Assembly: GCA_963766935.1 (NCBI GenBank)
Contig: CAVYBY010000008.1
Span: forward strand, 62,001-126,000
Length of the DNA stretch: 64,000 nt
Direction of reading: 5' to 3'
Source: CAVYBY01 sp963766935
GTDB taxonomy: Bacteria > Actinomycetota > UBA4738 > HRBIN12
Made by a program: the position numbers and the translations under genes. Positions 25,038-34,642 of the stretch are shown here, in pieces (position 1 is the stretch's first letter; every line of letters begins with the position of its first letter). The notes below the pieces were generated by a model, which worked only from the letters and a program-made list of their open reading frames with translations, made no database searches and was not told where the DNA came from.

Positions 25038-26093
25038 CTACGAGCCGGGGGGATGCGCGGCAGCGAGGTGGCAGGCGGCGTCGTGCTCCGGCGCAAGCGT
25101 CAGGAGCACCGGGCCCTCCGACCTGCACCGCGCATCGACCCCCGCCGTCGTCGCGCTGCCGTCGGCGAGCGCCGGACACCGCGGATGGAAGCGGCACCCC
25201 GGCGGGATCCGCGTCGGGTCCGGTGGCTCGCCCGCAAGCAGCGGCCGCTCGATCCCACCGGCCTCCGGGACCACGTCGAGCAGCGCCTTCGTGTACGGGT
25301 GCATCGGCGCCGTCAGGACCGCGCGCGTGGGGCCGAGCTCGACGATGCGGCCCAGGTACATGACGGCGACCCGGTCGGCGATGGTCCAGGCGAGACCCAG
25401 ATCGTGCGTGACGATCAGGATCGTGATCTTCGATTCGCGGCGGAGCTTCAGGAGCAGGCGGAGGATCTCCCCGCGAACCGAGGCGTCGAGATTCGAGACG
25501 GGCTCGTCGGCGATGATCACGCGCGGCTCGAGGACCAGCGCGCCGGCGATCACCACACGCTGGCGTTGCCCGCCCGACAGCTCGTGCGGAAAGAGCAGGA
25601 AGAACCGCTCGGGTGGGCGCAGCCCGGCGCGTGAGAGCGCGCGCGCGACCAGCTCCTCTTCATTGCCGGGAACCTTGTGGATCCGCAAGCCCTCGGCGAC
25701 AGAGTCGTAGACGGTCTGGCGAGGGTTGAGCGCGCCGGTGGGATCCTGATAGATCATCTGGACCTTGCGCCGATACGCGCGCAGGTTCTTCCCGAGCGGC
25801 GTCCCTTCGAACCGGATCTCCCCGGCGTCGGGCCGGACGAAGCCCATGATCGCGCGAGCGAGCGTGGTCTTTCCGCAGCCCGACTCGCCGGCCAGGGCGA
25901 GAACCTCACCCTCGGTGAGCGACAGGTCGACGCCGTCGACCGCGCGCGCGATCGCCGACTCCCGGCGCGCCTTGCTTGCGAACAGGCCCGCCCGGCCCTT
26001 GAAGCTCACATGCACACCCCGCAGCTCGAGCAGCGAGGAGCCGTCGCCGGACGGGGGCGCCGGGATCCGCTGGGCCGCCGGGGCGTCGCTCAT
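25038..26093 (-). CDS. Oligo/dipeptide ABC transporter ATP-binding protein (DppF/OppF-like)
   Basis: ABC ATPase with Walker A GESGCGKTT, the Q-loop segment MIYQDPTGALNPR, signature LSGGQRQRV, Walker B VIIADEPVSNLD and the H-loop IVTHDLGL. The C-terminal CRFHPRCPALADG motif with spaced cysteines is the oligopeptide/dipeptide ABC C-terminal domain (an Fe-S or metal site in some members). ATG 26093 overlaps the upstream ATPase stop as ATGA, so the two are translationally coupled. It energises uptake of peptides with the permeases at 27076-28994. Confidence 0.92.
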   Translation of the reverse strand: MSDAPAAQRIPAPPSGDGSSLLELRGVHVSFKGRAGLFASKARRESAIARAVDGVDLSLTEGEVLALAGESGCGKTTLARAIMGFVRPDAGEIRFEGTPLGKNLRAYRRKVQMIYQDPTGALNPRQTVYDSVAEGLRIHKVPGNEEELVARALSRAGLRPPERFFLLFPHELSGGQRQRVVIAGALVLEPRVIIADEPVSNLDASVRGEILRLLLKLRRESKITILIVTHDLGLAWTIADRVAVMYLGRIVELGPTRAVLTAPMHPYTKALLDVVPEAGGIERPLLAGEPPDPTRIPPGCRFHPRCPALADGSATTAGVDARCRSEGPVLLTLAPEHDAACHLAAAHPPGS

Positions 26094-27079
26094 CGCTCGT
26101 CACCGCCGGCACGGGCCGATGACGGCTCCAGCAACAGACACGCGGCGCGCCGGCCGGAACCGATCGTGGAGAGCGGTGGGTCCTCGTGGAGACACCGCTC
26201 CACCATCTCGGCGCAGCGCGGGTGGAAGCTGCAGCCGGCCGGGACCTCGCGCGGATCGGGCGGGTCGCCGTCGAGACCGGCCGGCGCCTGCACGAACCGC
26301 TCGTCGCCGATCTGGGGGAACGCGCCGGCGAGCGCCTTCGTGTACGGGTGCTTCGGATTGCCGAACACCTCGGCTGCCGTACCGTCCTCGACGATCCGGC
26401 CGGCGTACATGATCGCGAGACGGTCGGACACCTCGGCGAGCACGGAGAGGTCGTGCGTGATGAAGAGCATCGACAGGCCGAGGTCCCGCTGGAGCTCCTT
26501 CAGCAGGCGGAGCACCTGGGCCTGGACCATCACGTCGAGCGCCGTCGTCGGCTCGTCGGCGATCACGAGGTTGGGCCGGCACGCGAGCGCCATGGCGATC
26601 ATCACACGCTGCTTCTGGCCGCCGGAGAACTCGTGCGGGAAGTCGCGCGCGCGGCGGGCGGGGATTCCCACCCGTTCCAGCAGAGCCTGCGCTCGGGCCG
26701 ACGACTCACGTCTGGTGACGTTCTCGTGCGCATCGATCGCCTCGACGATCTGGGCGCCGACGCGGATCACGGGGTCGAGGGCGTGCTGCGCTCCCTGGAA
26801 CACCATCGACTCCTGCGTCCACCGAACGGTTCCGAGCTCTCTCGCGTCGAGGGTCAGGACGTCGCGGTCGTTCAGGATGACCCGGCCCGTCGTCTCGGTC
26901 CCGCGCGGCAGGAGCCGAAGCAGCCCGAGCCCGATGGTCGACTTCCCGCACCCCGACTCGCCGGCGAGCCCGAGCACCTGCCCCCGTTCGATCTCGAACG
27001 AGACGCCGCGCACCGCCGGCACGGGACCGGTCTTGGTCTGATACGCGATCTTCAGGTCGTCGACCTCGAGCAGACTCAT
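26090..27079 (-). CDS. Oligo/dipeptide ABC transporter ATP-binding protein (DppD/OppD-like)
   Basis: A 329-residue ABC ATPase: Walker A GESGCGKST, Q-loop MVFQGAQHALDP, signature FSGGQKQRV, Walker B LVIADEPTTALD, H-loop FITHDLSV, and the C-terminal GCSFHPRCAEMVERC motif of the oligopeptide subfamily. Start ATG 27079 overlaps the permease stop (ATGA). With the DppF-like partner it would form the usual heterodimeric motor. Confidence 0.92.
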   Translation of the reverse strand: MSLLEVDDLKIAYQTKTGPVPAVRGVSFEIERGQVLGLAGESGCGKSTIGLGLLRLLPRGTETTGRVILNDRDVLTLDARELGTVRWTQESMVFQGAQHALDPVIRVGAQIVEAIDAHENVTRRESSARAQALLERVGIPARRARDFPHEFSGGQKQRVMIAMALACRPNLVIADEPTTALDVMVQAQVLRLLKELQRDLGLSMLFITHDLSVLAEVSDRLAIMYAGRIVEDGTAAEVFGNPKHPYTKALAGAFPQIGDERFVQAPAGLDGDPPDPREVPAGCSFHPRCAEMVERCLHEDPPLSTIGSGRRAACLLLEPSSARAGGDER

Positions 27080-28017
27080 CGCTGTCGCAACCTCGGGTTG
27101 AGGATCTCTTCGAGCGCGGTCCCGCACATCGTGAACGCAAGGACGACGAGCACGATGCACAGGCCCGGGGCCGCGATCCACCACCACGCGCCGAGCGTCG
27201 TCGCCCCCGCCTCGAACGCCCCATCGAGCAACGCGCCCCACGACGGCCGTGCGGGATCGCCGAGGCCGATGAACGACAGCGTCGACTCCGACAGGATCGC
27301 GAGGGCGATCGACAAGATGGTCTGGGCGAGCAAGACGGGGAACACGTTCGGCAGGACGTGTTTGAGGATCAGGTGGAAATCGCCGGCGCCGAGACCGCGC
27401 GCTCGCTCGATGTACGGCCGTTCGCGGACCGACAGGGTCTGGCTCCGGACGAGCCGCGCCGTCCACGGCCAGGACGTCAGCCCGATCACGAAGATGATCA
27501 CCCAGATGGACTGGCCGAAGATCGTGGCACAGACGATCGCGAGCACGAGCCAGGGAACGACGAGGAACCAGTCGGTGAACCGCATGAGGAGCACGTCCCA
27601 GACTCCGCCCCGATAGCCGGCGAGGATCCCGAGCGAAGCGCCGACGAGCATGGAAACCAGCGCCGAGAGGAATCCGACGAACAGCGAGATGCGTGACCCC
27701 CAGATCACGAGGTCGAGCACGGAGCGCCCCTGGTTGTCGGTCCCGAGCGGGTAGGCCCAGGACGGGCCCACGAGGGGCGGGCCGGTGACTCTCGTCACGT
27801 CGGTTCGGGCCGTGTCCGAGAGCACCGGAGCGAGCAGCGCCATGAGCACGAACAAAGCGAGGACGACCACCCCGGCGATCCCCATCTTGCTCGTGCGAAA
27901 GACGGCCCAAAACCGTTGCCACGCGACGCGGCGGCCGCGCCCGCGCACGCTCCCGGCGACGCCCGTGCCGACGGGGGCGGATCCGTCGCGCCCGGGCTCG
28001 ATGGTCGGCAGCTTCAT
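27076..28017 (-). CDS. Peptide ABC transporter permease (DppC/OppC-like)
   Basis: The protein has the OppC_N segment (WQRFWAVFRTSKMGIAGVVV), the family motif YPLGTDNQGRSVLDLVIWG, about six membrane helices, and the EAA loop RERPYIERARGLGAGDFHLI that docks on the ATPases. ATG 28017 overlaps the stop of the DppB-like gene. Confidence 0.92.
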   Translation of the reverse strand: MKLPTIEPGRDGSAPVGTGVAGSVRGRGRRVAWQRFWAVFRTSKMGIAGVVVLALFVLMALLAPVLSDTARTDVTRVTGPPLVGPSWAYPLGTDNQGRSVLDLVIWGSRISLFVGFLSALVSMLVGASLGILAGYRGGVWDVLLMRFTDWFLVVPWLVLAIVCATIFGQSIWVIIFVIGLTSWPWTARLVRSQTLSVRERPYIERARGLGAGDFHLILKHVLPNVFPVLLAQTILSIALAILSESTLSFIGLGDPARPSWGALLDGAFEAGATTLGAWWWIAAPGLCIVLVVLAFTMCGTALEEILNPRLRQR

Positions 28018-28994
28018 CAGGCCTCCCGGACCCGCGGGTCGAACCAGCTGTAGAGGAGGTCGGCCGCGAGGTTCGATACCAGCACCGCGGCGCTCGAGAA
28101 CAGGAAGATCGCCTGCAGGAGCGGATAGTCCTTCGCGTCGATCGCGTTGATCGTGAGCAAGCCGAGGCCGGGATAGGAGAACACCCACTCGACGGTGATC
28201 GCGCCCCCGATGATGAAGCCGAAGCCGAGCGCGATCTCCGAGATCGTCGGCAGCAGGGCGTTGCGAACGGCGTGGCCCCAGAGCACGCGCCCCTCGGGCA
28301 CGCCCTTGGCCCGCACGGTGGTGATGAAGTCCTCGCCCATCACGTCCAGCAGCGACGAGCGCATGATCAGGTAGTACTCGCCGAGGTAGCCGATCACGAG
28401 CGTGAAGCACGGCAGGAGCAGGTGGTTGAGGAGATCCACGAGGTAGCTCATGCCGATGAGGTCGGTGTTCGGCGTCACCCGGCCCCCGGAGGGAAGCCAT
28501 CCGAGGGTCGTGGAGAACACGATCAGCAGCATCATCGCGATCCAGAAGTCGGGCGCCGAGTAGAACAGCAGCGAGCCGCCCATGGACGCGAGATCGAGCT
28601 TCCCCCCACGGTTCCAGCCGCCGCGGATCCCCAGATAGATCCCGATGATGGTCATCAGAACGGTCGCGCTGCCGACCAGCAGCAGCGTGGGCCCGAGGAA
28701 CCGAAGGAACACGTGCGCGGCCGAGGTCCCCTCGTAGGTGAAGGAGTCACCCAGGCGCAGGTGAGCAACGTCGCTGAGGTACTGCCACAGCTGCCCGAGC
28801 AGCGAGCGGTCGAGGCCGAAGTCGTGGCGGAGCGCGTCGAGGGCCTGCGGGGTGAGACGGACGCCCGAATGGCGCGTCAGCAGTCGGGCGGGATCGCTCG
28901 GCGCGATGCGGAACAGGAAGAAGTTGAAGATGACGATGAACACAAGCGTGGACAGGGCCTGCCACACCTTCCGGACGAGGTACCGCCACCCCAT
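28017..28994 (-). CDS. Peptide ABC transporter permease (DppB/OppB-like)
   Basis: A 325-residue membrane protein with the DppB opening (YLVRKVWQALSTLVFIVI), the loop PSDPARLLTRHSG... LRHDFGLDRSLLGQLWQYL, and the EAA motif DFITTVRAKGVPEGRVLWGH followed by AVRNALLPTISEIAL. It sits between the solute-binding protein gene and the DppC-like gene in one operon. Confidence 0.92.
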   Translation of the reverse strand: MGWRYLVRKVWQALSTLVFIVIFNFFLFRIAPSDPARLLTRHSGVRLTPQALDALRHDFGLDRSLLGQLWQYLSDVAHLRLGDSFTYEGTSAAHVFLRFLGPTLLLVGSATVLMTIIGIYLGIRGGWNRGGKLDLASMGGSLLFYSAPDFWIAMMLLIVFSTTLGWLPSGGRVTPNTDLIGMSYLVDLLNHLLLPCFTLVIGYLGEYYLIMRSSLLDVMGEDFITTVRAKGVPEGRVLWGHAVRNALLPTISEIALGFGFIIGGAITVEWVFSYPGLGLLTINAIDAKDYPLLQAIFLFSSAAVLVSNLAADLLYSWFDPRVREA

Positions 28995-29009
28995 CGCCCC
29001 GGAGCCTTC

Positions 29010-30828
29010 TTATCCGTAGAACCGGTCTCGTCGCCGCGCGGCGAGAGGCGATCACCACGATGACGAGCACCAGCGCCGCGCCTCCGATCAGCCAGACGTA
29101 CCCGGGCAGACCGCCCTCCGTGGTCGCGCCGGCCCCGGCGAACAGCGGGCGCACGTTTCGAGCCGAATACGAGTTGTCGACGAACACGACCCCGTCCGGA
29201 TCCGGCCAGTGGAGGAACCCCGTCCACCGGTCCGAGCGCCAGGCCTCGAACGAGTTGGGATACCAGAGCACGATCTCGGGCGTGTCGCGGTAGAGGGTCT
29301 GCTGCATCTCGTAGACCACCTGCTGCCGCTGGGCGCGGTCGAGCGTGGTCTGCTGCTGCTTGTACATGTCGTCGTACGCGGGATTGCTGTAGCAGGTGTC
29401 GCTCCAGTACCCACACTGGTTGCTCGTGAAGCTCGAAAGCAGGAAGTCCGGGTCGGGGTCGGTGCCCCAGGAGTAGACGAGCATGTCCCAGTCGAATCCG
29501 TACCAGAGGTCGAACAACCGCCCTTCGGACAGCGTCGTCCGCTTGACATCGATCCCGACATCCTTCAGCCACCCGGCGATGAACTGCGCCGCGTTGAGCC
29601 CGTCGGGGTCGTCGTTCTCCGCGTAGAGGCGAAGGGACAAGGGCTTGCCCCCGCCGGGGGACTCGCGGATTCCGTCGCCGTCGGTGTCCAGATATCCGGC
29701 CTCGTCGAGCAGTCGGTTGGCCTCGTCGAGATCGAACGAGCGCTGCACGTCCGGAGGCGGTTCCCAATGCCAATAGGTGTAGACCGGCGCGATCGGGGTC
29801 GACCCCGGCGTCCCGTACCCGTGCGCGACCTTGTCGATCAGCGTCGTCCGGTCGATGGCGTGCTCGATGGCCTGCCGGAACTTGACGTCGCGCATCGCCG
29901 GGTTTGCCGTGCTGCCCGGGTCGTCCACCACGTTGAACGACAGTTGGAAGAACGCCTCCGCGCTGTCGATCGCGGTGCCGATGTTCTTCTGGGACTTCAC
30001 CCGGTTGAACAGATCGGCGGTCGGCACCTGCGTGTAGTCGATCGCTCCCTTGAGCAGCGCCTGGACCACCGCCTCGTTCGAGTTGTAGACGCGGAAGACG
30101 ATCCGGTCGATGTGGGAGGAGCCCTGCCAGTAACCGGGGACCGCGTCCATGATCCAGTCCTCCCCCTGAACCCACTCCGACAGGGTGAACGGGCCCGAGG
30201 TCACCGGATCCGGATAGTTCTTGTAGGTCTTCAGCTCCTTGACCGTGAACTTCTCCCACACGTGCTTCGGAAGGATGATGTTGTAACCGGGGAGACCGGG
30301 GATGAGCGTCGGCTTCTTCGTCGTCCAGACGATCGTCTGCGGGTCGGTCGCCACGATGCTCTTCGTGAAGCGGTAGCCGTCGCTCCACGAGCTGATGTCG
30401 TTGTCGATGATGAAGTTCCCGGTCCAGACGAAGTCGTCGGCCGTGATCGGCTCGCCGTCGCTCCATTTCAGGCCGTCGCGGAGGTGAAAGGTCCACGTGA
30501 GCCCGTCCTCGCTCGTGCTCCACTCGTCGGCCAACTCCCCTTGCGGCGAGTAGTCCTTCTGCCCGAGCCGGAGCAGGCCGTCGTACATCAGGCCGGTCGT
30601 CCAGGCGTCGTTGACGGTGATCCCGCGGAAGGGATTCGCGCGCTTGAGGTCGCTGGTGACGCCGACGACGAACGTAACCGGCGCGTCCGACGGGGAGGCG
30701 GACTGGCCGAGAGCCGACGTCGCGGTGAGCAGGAGGAGCACGATGGCGACCGCGGCGGTGCCGAATCGCCCGGCTCTGCCCATCCGCTCGCGCGCCCCCC
30801 CGGCTCGATCGAAGACTCCGGAGCCCAT
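29010..30828 (-). CDS. Peptide-type extracellular solute-binding protein (family 5), probable frameshift near 3' end
   Basis: The signal sequence (FGTAAVAIVLLLLTATSALG) is followed by the SBP_bac_5 signatures SDLKRANPFRG, MYDGLLRLGQ, LADEWSTSEDGLTWTFHLRDG and KWSDGEPITADDFVWT. A Gly/Pro linker and one helix (LPGYVWLIGGAALVLVIVVIA) close the protein, an unusual C-terminal membrane anchor that should tether it to the cell. The uninterrupted frame runs on into the permease gene to 28747; I prefer a frameshift near 29030-29045 in a CGCGCG tract, leading to TAA 29010-29012 and a short basic tail. The start is ATG 30828 or ATG 30783. First gene of a six-gene peptide-uptake operon (to 23072). Confidence 0.85.
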
Positions 30829-30877
30829 CCTAGGCTTCAAACCACCATTCGCGGAAGCCACGGCGCGACCCGGCTCC

Positions 30878-30883
30878 TAGACT
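30878..30883 (+). promoter_or_regulatory. -10 element of a probable leaderless promoter (selA)
   Basis: TAGACT lies 7 nt before the selA ATG. There is no ribosome binding site in between. The -35 region (AAGCCA at the 17-nt position) is not recognisable. Confidence 0.45.
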
Positions 30884-30890
30884 CCCGGTC

Positions 30891-32288
30891 ATGTCCCCGC
30901 CACGGTCCGACCTGCGGCGCGGCGTTCCGTCCGTCGACCGGCTGCTCCGCTCGGACCCGGGCCGCCGGGCGGCGGCATCGCTCGGACGGCCGCTCGTAAA
31001 GCGTTGCCTCGCGATCGTTCTCGAGGATGTGCGCCTCGATGCGGCGCGGGGCCGGACACCGCCGGCGGACGACGAGATCCTCGCCGGGGCGCTGCGGCTG
31101 GCGTCCTCGGCGTCCACCGGGCTCCGGCCGGTGATCAATGCGACGGGCGTGGTCCTGCACACGAACCTGGGCCGGGCGCCGCTCCCCGAGCGGGCGGCCG
31201 AGGCTGCCGCCCGTGCCGGCGCCTCCTACACCGACCTCGAGGTCGACCGCGAAACCGGCCGGCGAGGAACCCGCTCGGCCCGTGTCGAGCTGCTGGTGAC
31301 CGCCCTGACCGGAGCCGATGCCGCGCTGGTCGTCAACAACTGCGCGGCGGCGCTGCTGCTGAGCCTGACGGCGGTCGCCAAGCGCAAAGAGGTGGTGGTC
31401 TCGCGGGGCGAGCTGATCGAGATCGGCGGCGAGTTCCGCATCCCCGACATCGTGGCCGCCTCCGGCGCGAAGCTCGTCGAGGTGGGCACGACGAACCGCA
31501 CGCGGGTCCGCGACTTCGCCGACGCGATCGGCCCGCGAACGGCCGCCCTTCTCAAGGTGCACCCCTCCAACTACCAGGTCGTCGGGTTCACGGCCGCGCC
31601 GAAGCCGGCCTCACTGGCCGCGCTCGCCCATCGGGGCGGCCTCGTGTTCATCCACGACGTCGGCTCGGGGCTGCTGCGCGAGGACCCCGGTGTCCTTCGG
31701 GGCGAGCCGAGCGTCGCCGGCGCGCTGGCCGATGGCGCCGACCTCGTCACGTGCTCGGGCGACAAGCTGCTCGGCGGACCGCAGGCCGGCATCGTCACCG
31801 GCGGCCGCGCGCTCGTCGACCGGCTCCGGCGGCACCCGATGGCGCGCGCCGTGCGCGTCGACAAGATGCAGCTCGCCGCGCTCGAGACCGTGCTCGGCAT
31901 GATCGCGGCCGGATCAGAGAACGACATCCCCGTTCATCGCATGCTCCGTGAATCCGCGGCATCGATTCGCCGGCGCGCCCAGGAGGTCCTCGACGACCTC
32001 GCCGGCGACGAGACCTTCGACATCGGAGCGGTGCGGATCGCGAAGACGCAGTCGGTCGTGGGCGGGGGCTCGCTCCCCGGGGCCGAGCTTCCGAGCTGGG
32101 CGCTCGAAGTCACCACCTCCGATGTCAACGAGCTCGCGACGCGCCTGCGGGGCAGCACGCCGAGCGGCGTCTTCGCCCGCACCGGCGACGGACGCCTGGT
32201 GCTGGACCTTCGCACCGTGCTGCCGGCGCAGCACGCCGATCTCGCGCGCGCGCTCCGTCGCGCCCTCGAGGGCCGGGCAGGGACCTGA
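30891..32288 (+). CDS. selA: L-seryl-tRNA(Sec) selenium transferase
   Basis: SelA is a PLP enzyme that turns seryl-tRNA(Sec) into selenocysteinyl-tRNA using selenophosphate. The protein shows the family sequence from the N-terminal domain (RRGVPSVDRLLRS) through VINATGVVLHTNLGRAPL, the phosphate-binding segment NNCAAALLLSLTA, VSRGELIEIGGEFRIPDI, and the PLP lysine in TCSGDKLLGGPQAG (about K292). At 465 residues it has normal length. The stop overlaps the selB start at 32288. The selA-selB order is the usual bacterial arrangement. Confidence 0.95.
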   Translation: MSPPRSDLRRGVPSVDRLLRSDPGRRAAASLGRPLVKRCLAIVLEDVRLDAARGRTPPADDEILAGALRLASSASTGLRPVINATGVVLHTNLGRAPLPERAAEAAARAGASYTDLEVDRETGRRGTRSARVELLVTALTGADAALVVNNCAAALLLSLTAVAKRKEVVVSRGELIEIGGEFRIPDIVAASGAKLVEVGTTNRTRVRDFADAIGPRTAALLKVHPSNYQVVGFTAAPKPASLAALAHRGGLVFIHDVGSGLLREDPGVLRGEPSVAGALADGADLVTCSGDKLLGGPQAGIVTGGRALVDRLRRHPMARAVRVDKMQLAALETVLGMIAAGSENDIPVHRMLRESAASIRRRAQEVLDDLAGDETFDIGAVRIAKTQSVVGGGSLPGAELPSWALEVTTSDVNELATRLRGSTPSGVFARTGDGRLVLDLRTVLPAQHADLARALRRALEGRAGT

Positions 32289-34129
32289 TGCCGGGCGAGC
32301 TCCGCGTGGTCGCGACCGCCGGCCACGTCGATCACGGCAAGTCGACGCTGATCGAGGCGCTCACCGGGATGGACCCCGACCGCTTCGCCGAGGAGAAGCG
32401 GCGGGGCCTGACGATCGACCTCGGGTACGCGTGGTGCACGCTGCCGAGCGGCCGCCAGGTGGGCTTCGTCGACGTCCCCGGCCACGAGCGGTTCATCGCC
32501 AACATGCTGGCGGGGGTCGGTCCCGTGCGGACGGTGGTGTTCGTGGTCGCAGCGGACGAGGGCTGGAAACCCCAGTCCGAGGAGCACCTTCAGATCCTCG
32601 ATGTGCTCGGAACGAGCGGCGGGGTGGTGGCCCTCACGAAGGCCGACCTGGCCGACGCCGAGACACTGCGGATCGCGGTCGACGACGTTCGCGAGCAGCT
32701 CGCGGGAACGGGACTGGCCGGCGCGGCGGTCGTGCCCGTCTCCGCAAGGACCGGCGCCGGGATCGCGGAGCTTCTGCACGAGCTGGACGCCGTGCTGGCA
32801 GCGGCACCCCCGCCCGAGGACGCACGGACGCGGCTGTTCGTCGACCGCGTCTTCACCATCAAGGGTGCCGGAACCATCGTGACCGGCACGCTCACCGGCG
32901 GCTGCCTGACGCAGGGCGACGACGTCGAGCTGTCGCCCGGTCGCAGGCGGGCGCGCATCCGCTCGCTCCAGTCGCACAAGCGAGAGGAGACCCGTGTGTG
33001 CCACGTCGGCCGGGTCGCAGCCAACCTGGTGGGCCTCGAGAAGGAGAACCTGCAACGCGGCGACGTGCTGACCACGCCGGATGCCTGGCGCCCGACCCGG
33101 CTGTGGGAGGGCGTGATTCGACCGGTGCGGGGGCTCGGCCACCCCATCACGGCGCGGGGCGCCTACAAGGTGTACGCCGGCGCTTCGGAGGTGGACGCCA
33201 CGATCCGTCTCTACGGCACGACGTCGCTCGAGCCCGGCGGCGAGGCGTTCGTCCGGGTGCGAACCCCGCACCCGCTCGTCCTCGACGTCTTCGACCGGTT
33301 CGTGCTTCGCGACGCGGGACGCCGCGAGACGGTGGGCGGGGGCACCGTGTTGGACGTGGCGCCGCCGCTTCGCGCCGGCCCCGATCCGGGGGCGCGGCTC
33401 AGGGCGCGGTCGAGCGCCGCCCGCGCCGACCTGCCGGCGATCCTGACGGCCGAACGAGGGGCCGTCGCGGCCGACGAAGCGCTGGCGCTCACCGGCGTGG
33501 AGGCCGCGGAGGGACGGATCGGCGGGTGGCTCGTCCGGGAAGATCTGCTCGAGTCGGCCGGAACGGTGCTCTCCGCCGCGGTGAACGCCTTCCACACCGA
33601 ACACCCGCTGGAGGAGGGCCTCTCGCTCGCCGACGCCCGGCGGGTCATCGCCGGCGAGCTGCGCTCGGCGCCGTCGAACCGCGAGCTCGTCGACGCGCTG
33701 CTCGATCATCTGACGGCGGGAACCTCGCTGGAGCGGACGGCGGCGTCGCTGCGCCGTCGCGGACACCGGGTCGAGCTCGCGAACCGGTCCGAGGAGGTCG
33801 ACCGCCTGCTGAAGGCGATCGGCGAGCCGGTCGAAGCCACCCCACCGACGATCCGTGAGCTGATCGCCGCCGGGATCGGCCGCGACGTGATCGACGCGGC
33901 GGTCCGCTCCGGCCTCGTCTGCAAGATCTCGCCGGAGCTGATCTTCACGCCGGCCCTGGTGGCCCGCGCCGAATCGGCGGTGCGCGCCTCCGGCGGGGCC
34001 GGGATCACCGTGAGCGCGTTCCGCGAGGGGCTGGGAACGACGCGCAAGTTCGCGGTGCCGCTGCTCGAATGGCTCGACCAGCGCGGCGTGACGCGCCGCT
34101 CCGGAGACCTTCGCTTCCCGACCGGCTGA
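32288..34129 (+). CDS. selB: Selenocysteine-specific elongation factor
   Basis: The EF-Tu-like G domain has G1 GHVDHGKS (12-19), G2 in RRGLTIDLGYA, G3 DVPGHERF, and G4 TKAD. Domains II and III follow (RVFTIKGAGTIVTGTLTGG). The C-terminal 250 residues contain winged-helix repeats (KFAVPLLEWLDQRGVTRR at the end) that bind the SECIS hairpin in mRNA. SelB delivers Sec-tRNA to UGA codons. It is translationally coupled to selA. Length, 613 residues, is typical. I found neither selC nor a clear selenoprotein gene in the window. Confidence 0.95.
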   Translation: MPGELRVVATAGHVDHGKSTLIEALTGMDPDRFAEEKRRGLTIDLGYAWCTLPSGRQVGFVDVPGHERFIANMLAGVGPVRTVVFVVAADEGWKPQSEEHLQILDVLGTSGGVVALTKADLADAETLRIAVDDVREQLAGTGLAGAAVVPVSARTGAGIAELLHELDAVLAAAPPPEDARTRLFVDRVFTIKGAGTIVTGTLTGGCLTQGDDVELSPGRRRARIRSLQSHKREETRVCHVGRVAANLVGLEKENLQRGDVLTTPDAWRPTRLWEGVIRPVRGLGHPITARGAYKVYAGASEVDATIRLYGTTSLEPGGEAFVRVRTPHPLVLDVFDRFVLRDAGRRETVGGGTVLDVAPPLRAGPDPGARLRARSSAARADLPAILTAERGAVAADEALALTGVEAAEGRIGGWLVREDLLESAGTVLSAAVNAFHTEHPLEEGLSLADARRVIAGELRSAPSNRELVDALLDHLTAGTSLERTAASLRRRGHRVELANRSEEVDRLLKAIGEPVEATPPTIRELIAAGIGRDVIDAAVRSGLVCKISPELIFTPALVARAESAVRASGGAGITVSAFREGLGTTRKFAVPLLEWLDQRGVTRRSGDLRFPTG

Positions 34130-34139
34130 ACGCGGGGCG

Positions 34140-34607
34140 CTACGGCGCTTCGACGATCATCGCGACCTCGACGCTGGCCCCGAGCGGCAACGAGGCCACA
34201 CCGACGGCGGCGCGAGCGTGCCGCCCGGCGTCACCCAGGACCTGCACGAGCATCTCGCTCGCCCCGTTCGCGACTTGCGGCTGCTGGGTGAACTCCGGCG
34301 TGGCGGCGACGAACACGGAGACCTGCACGACCCGGCGGATCCGGTCGAGCGATCCGAGCTCGGCCCGCAGGAGCGACAGGGCCTGGAGCGCGGCACGCCT
34401 CGCCGCCTCCTGCGCCGCCTCGACGGCAACGCCGTCTCCGAGCCGGCCGGGATGCAGCACGATCCCGTCGAGCATCGGGATCTGTCCAGCGACGAACAGG
34501 AGATCGCCGGCGCGAACGCAGGGTGCATACGCCGCCAATGCCTGCGGCGGCGCGGGCAGCTCGTAGCCCAGCTCGGACAGCGCGGAGAGAATCTCGGCCT
34601 CGCTCAC
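34140..34607 (-). CDS. RidA/YjgF-family protein
   Basis: The family motif is visible in AYAPCVRAGDLLFVAGQIPM and the C-terminal RHARAAVGVASLPLGASVEVAMI, where the conserved arginine (ARAAVGV) that binds the carboxylate of 2-iminoacids is present. RidA proteins deaminate reactive enamine/imine intermediates. At 155 residues with an extra N-terminal helix (SEAEILSALSELGYEL) it belongs to the longer YjgF-like subgroup, whose activity is less certain. It starts at GTG 34607 and converges on selB with 10 bp between stops. Confidence 0.88.
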   Translation of the reverse strand: MSEAEILSALSELGYELPAPPQALAAYAPCVRAGDLLFVAGQIPMLDGIVLHPGRLGDGVAVEAAQEAARRAALQALSLLRAELGSLDRIRRVVQVSVFVAATPEFTQQPQVANGASEMLVQVLGDAGRHARAAVGVASLPLGASVEVAMIVEAP

Positions 34608-34642
34608 GAGGGCATCCTCTCAAACGAAGTTTGGCGCGGCGT

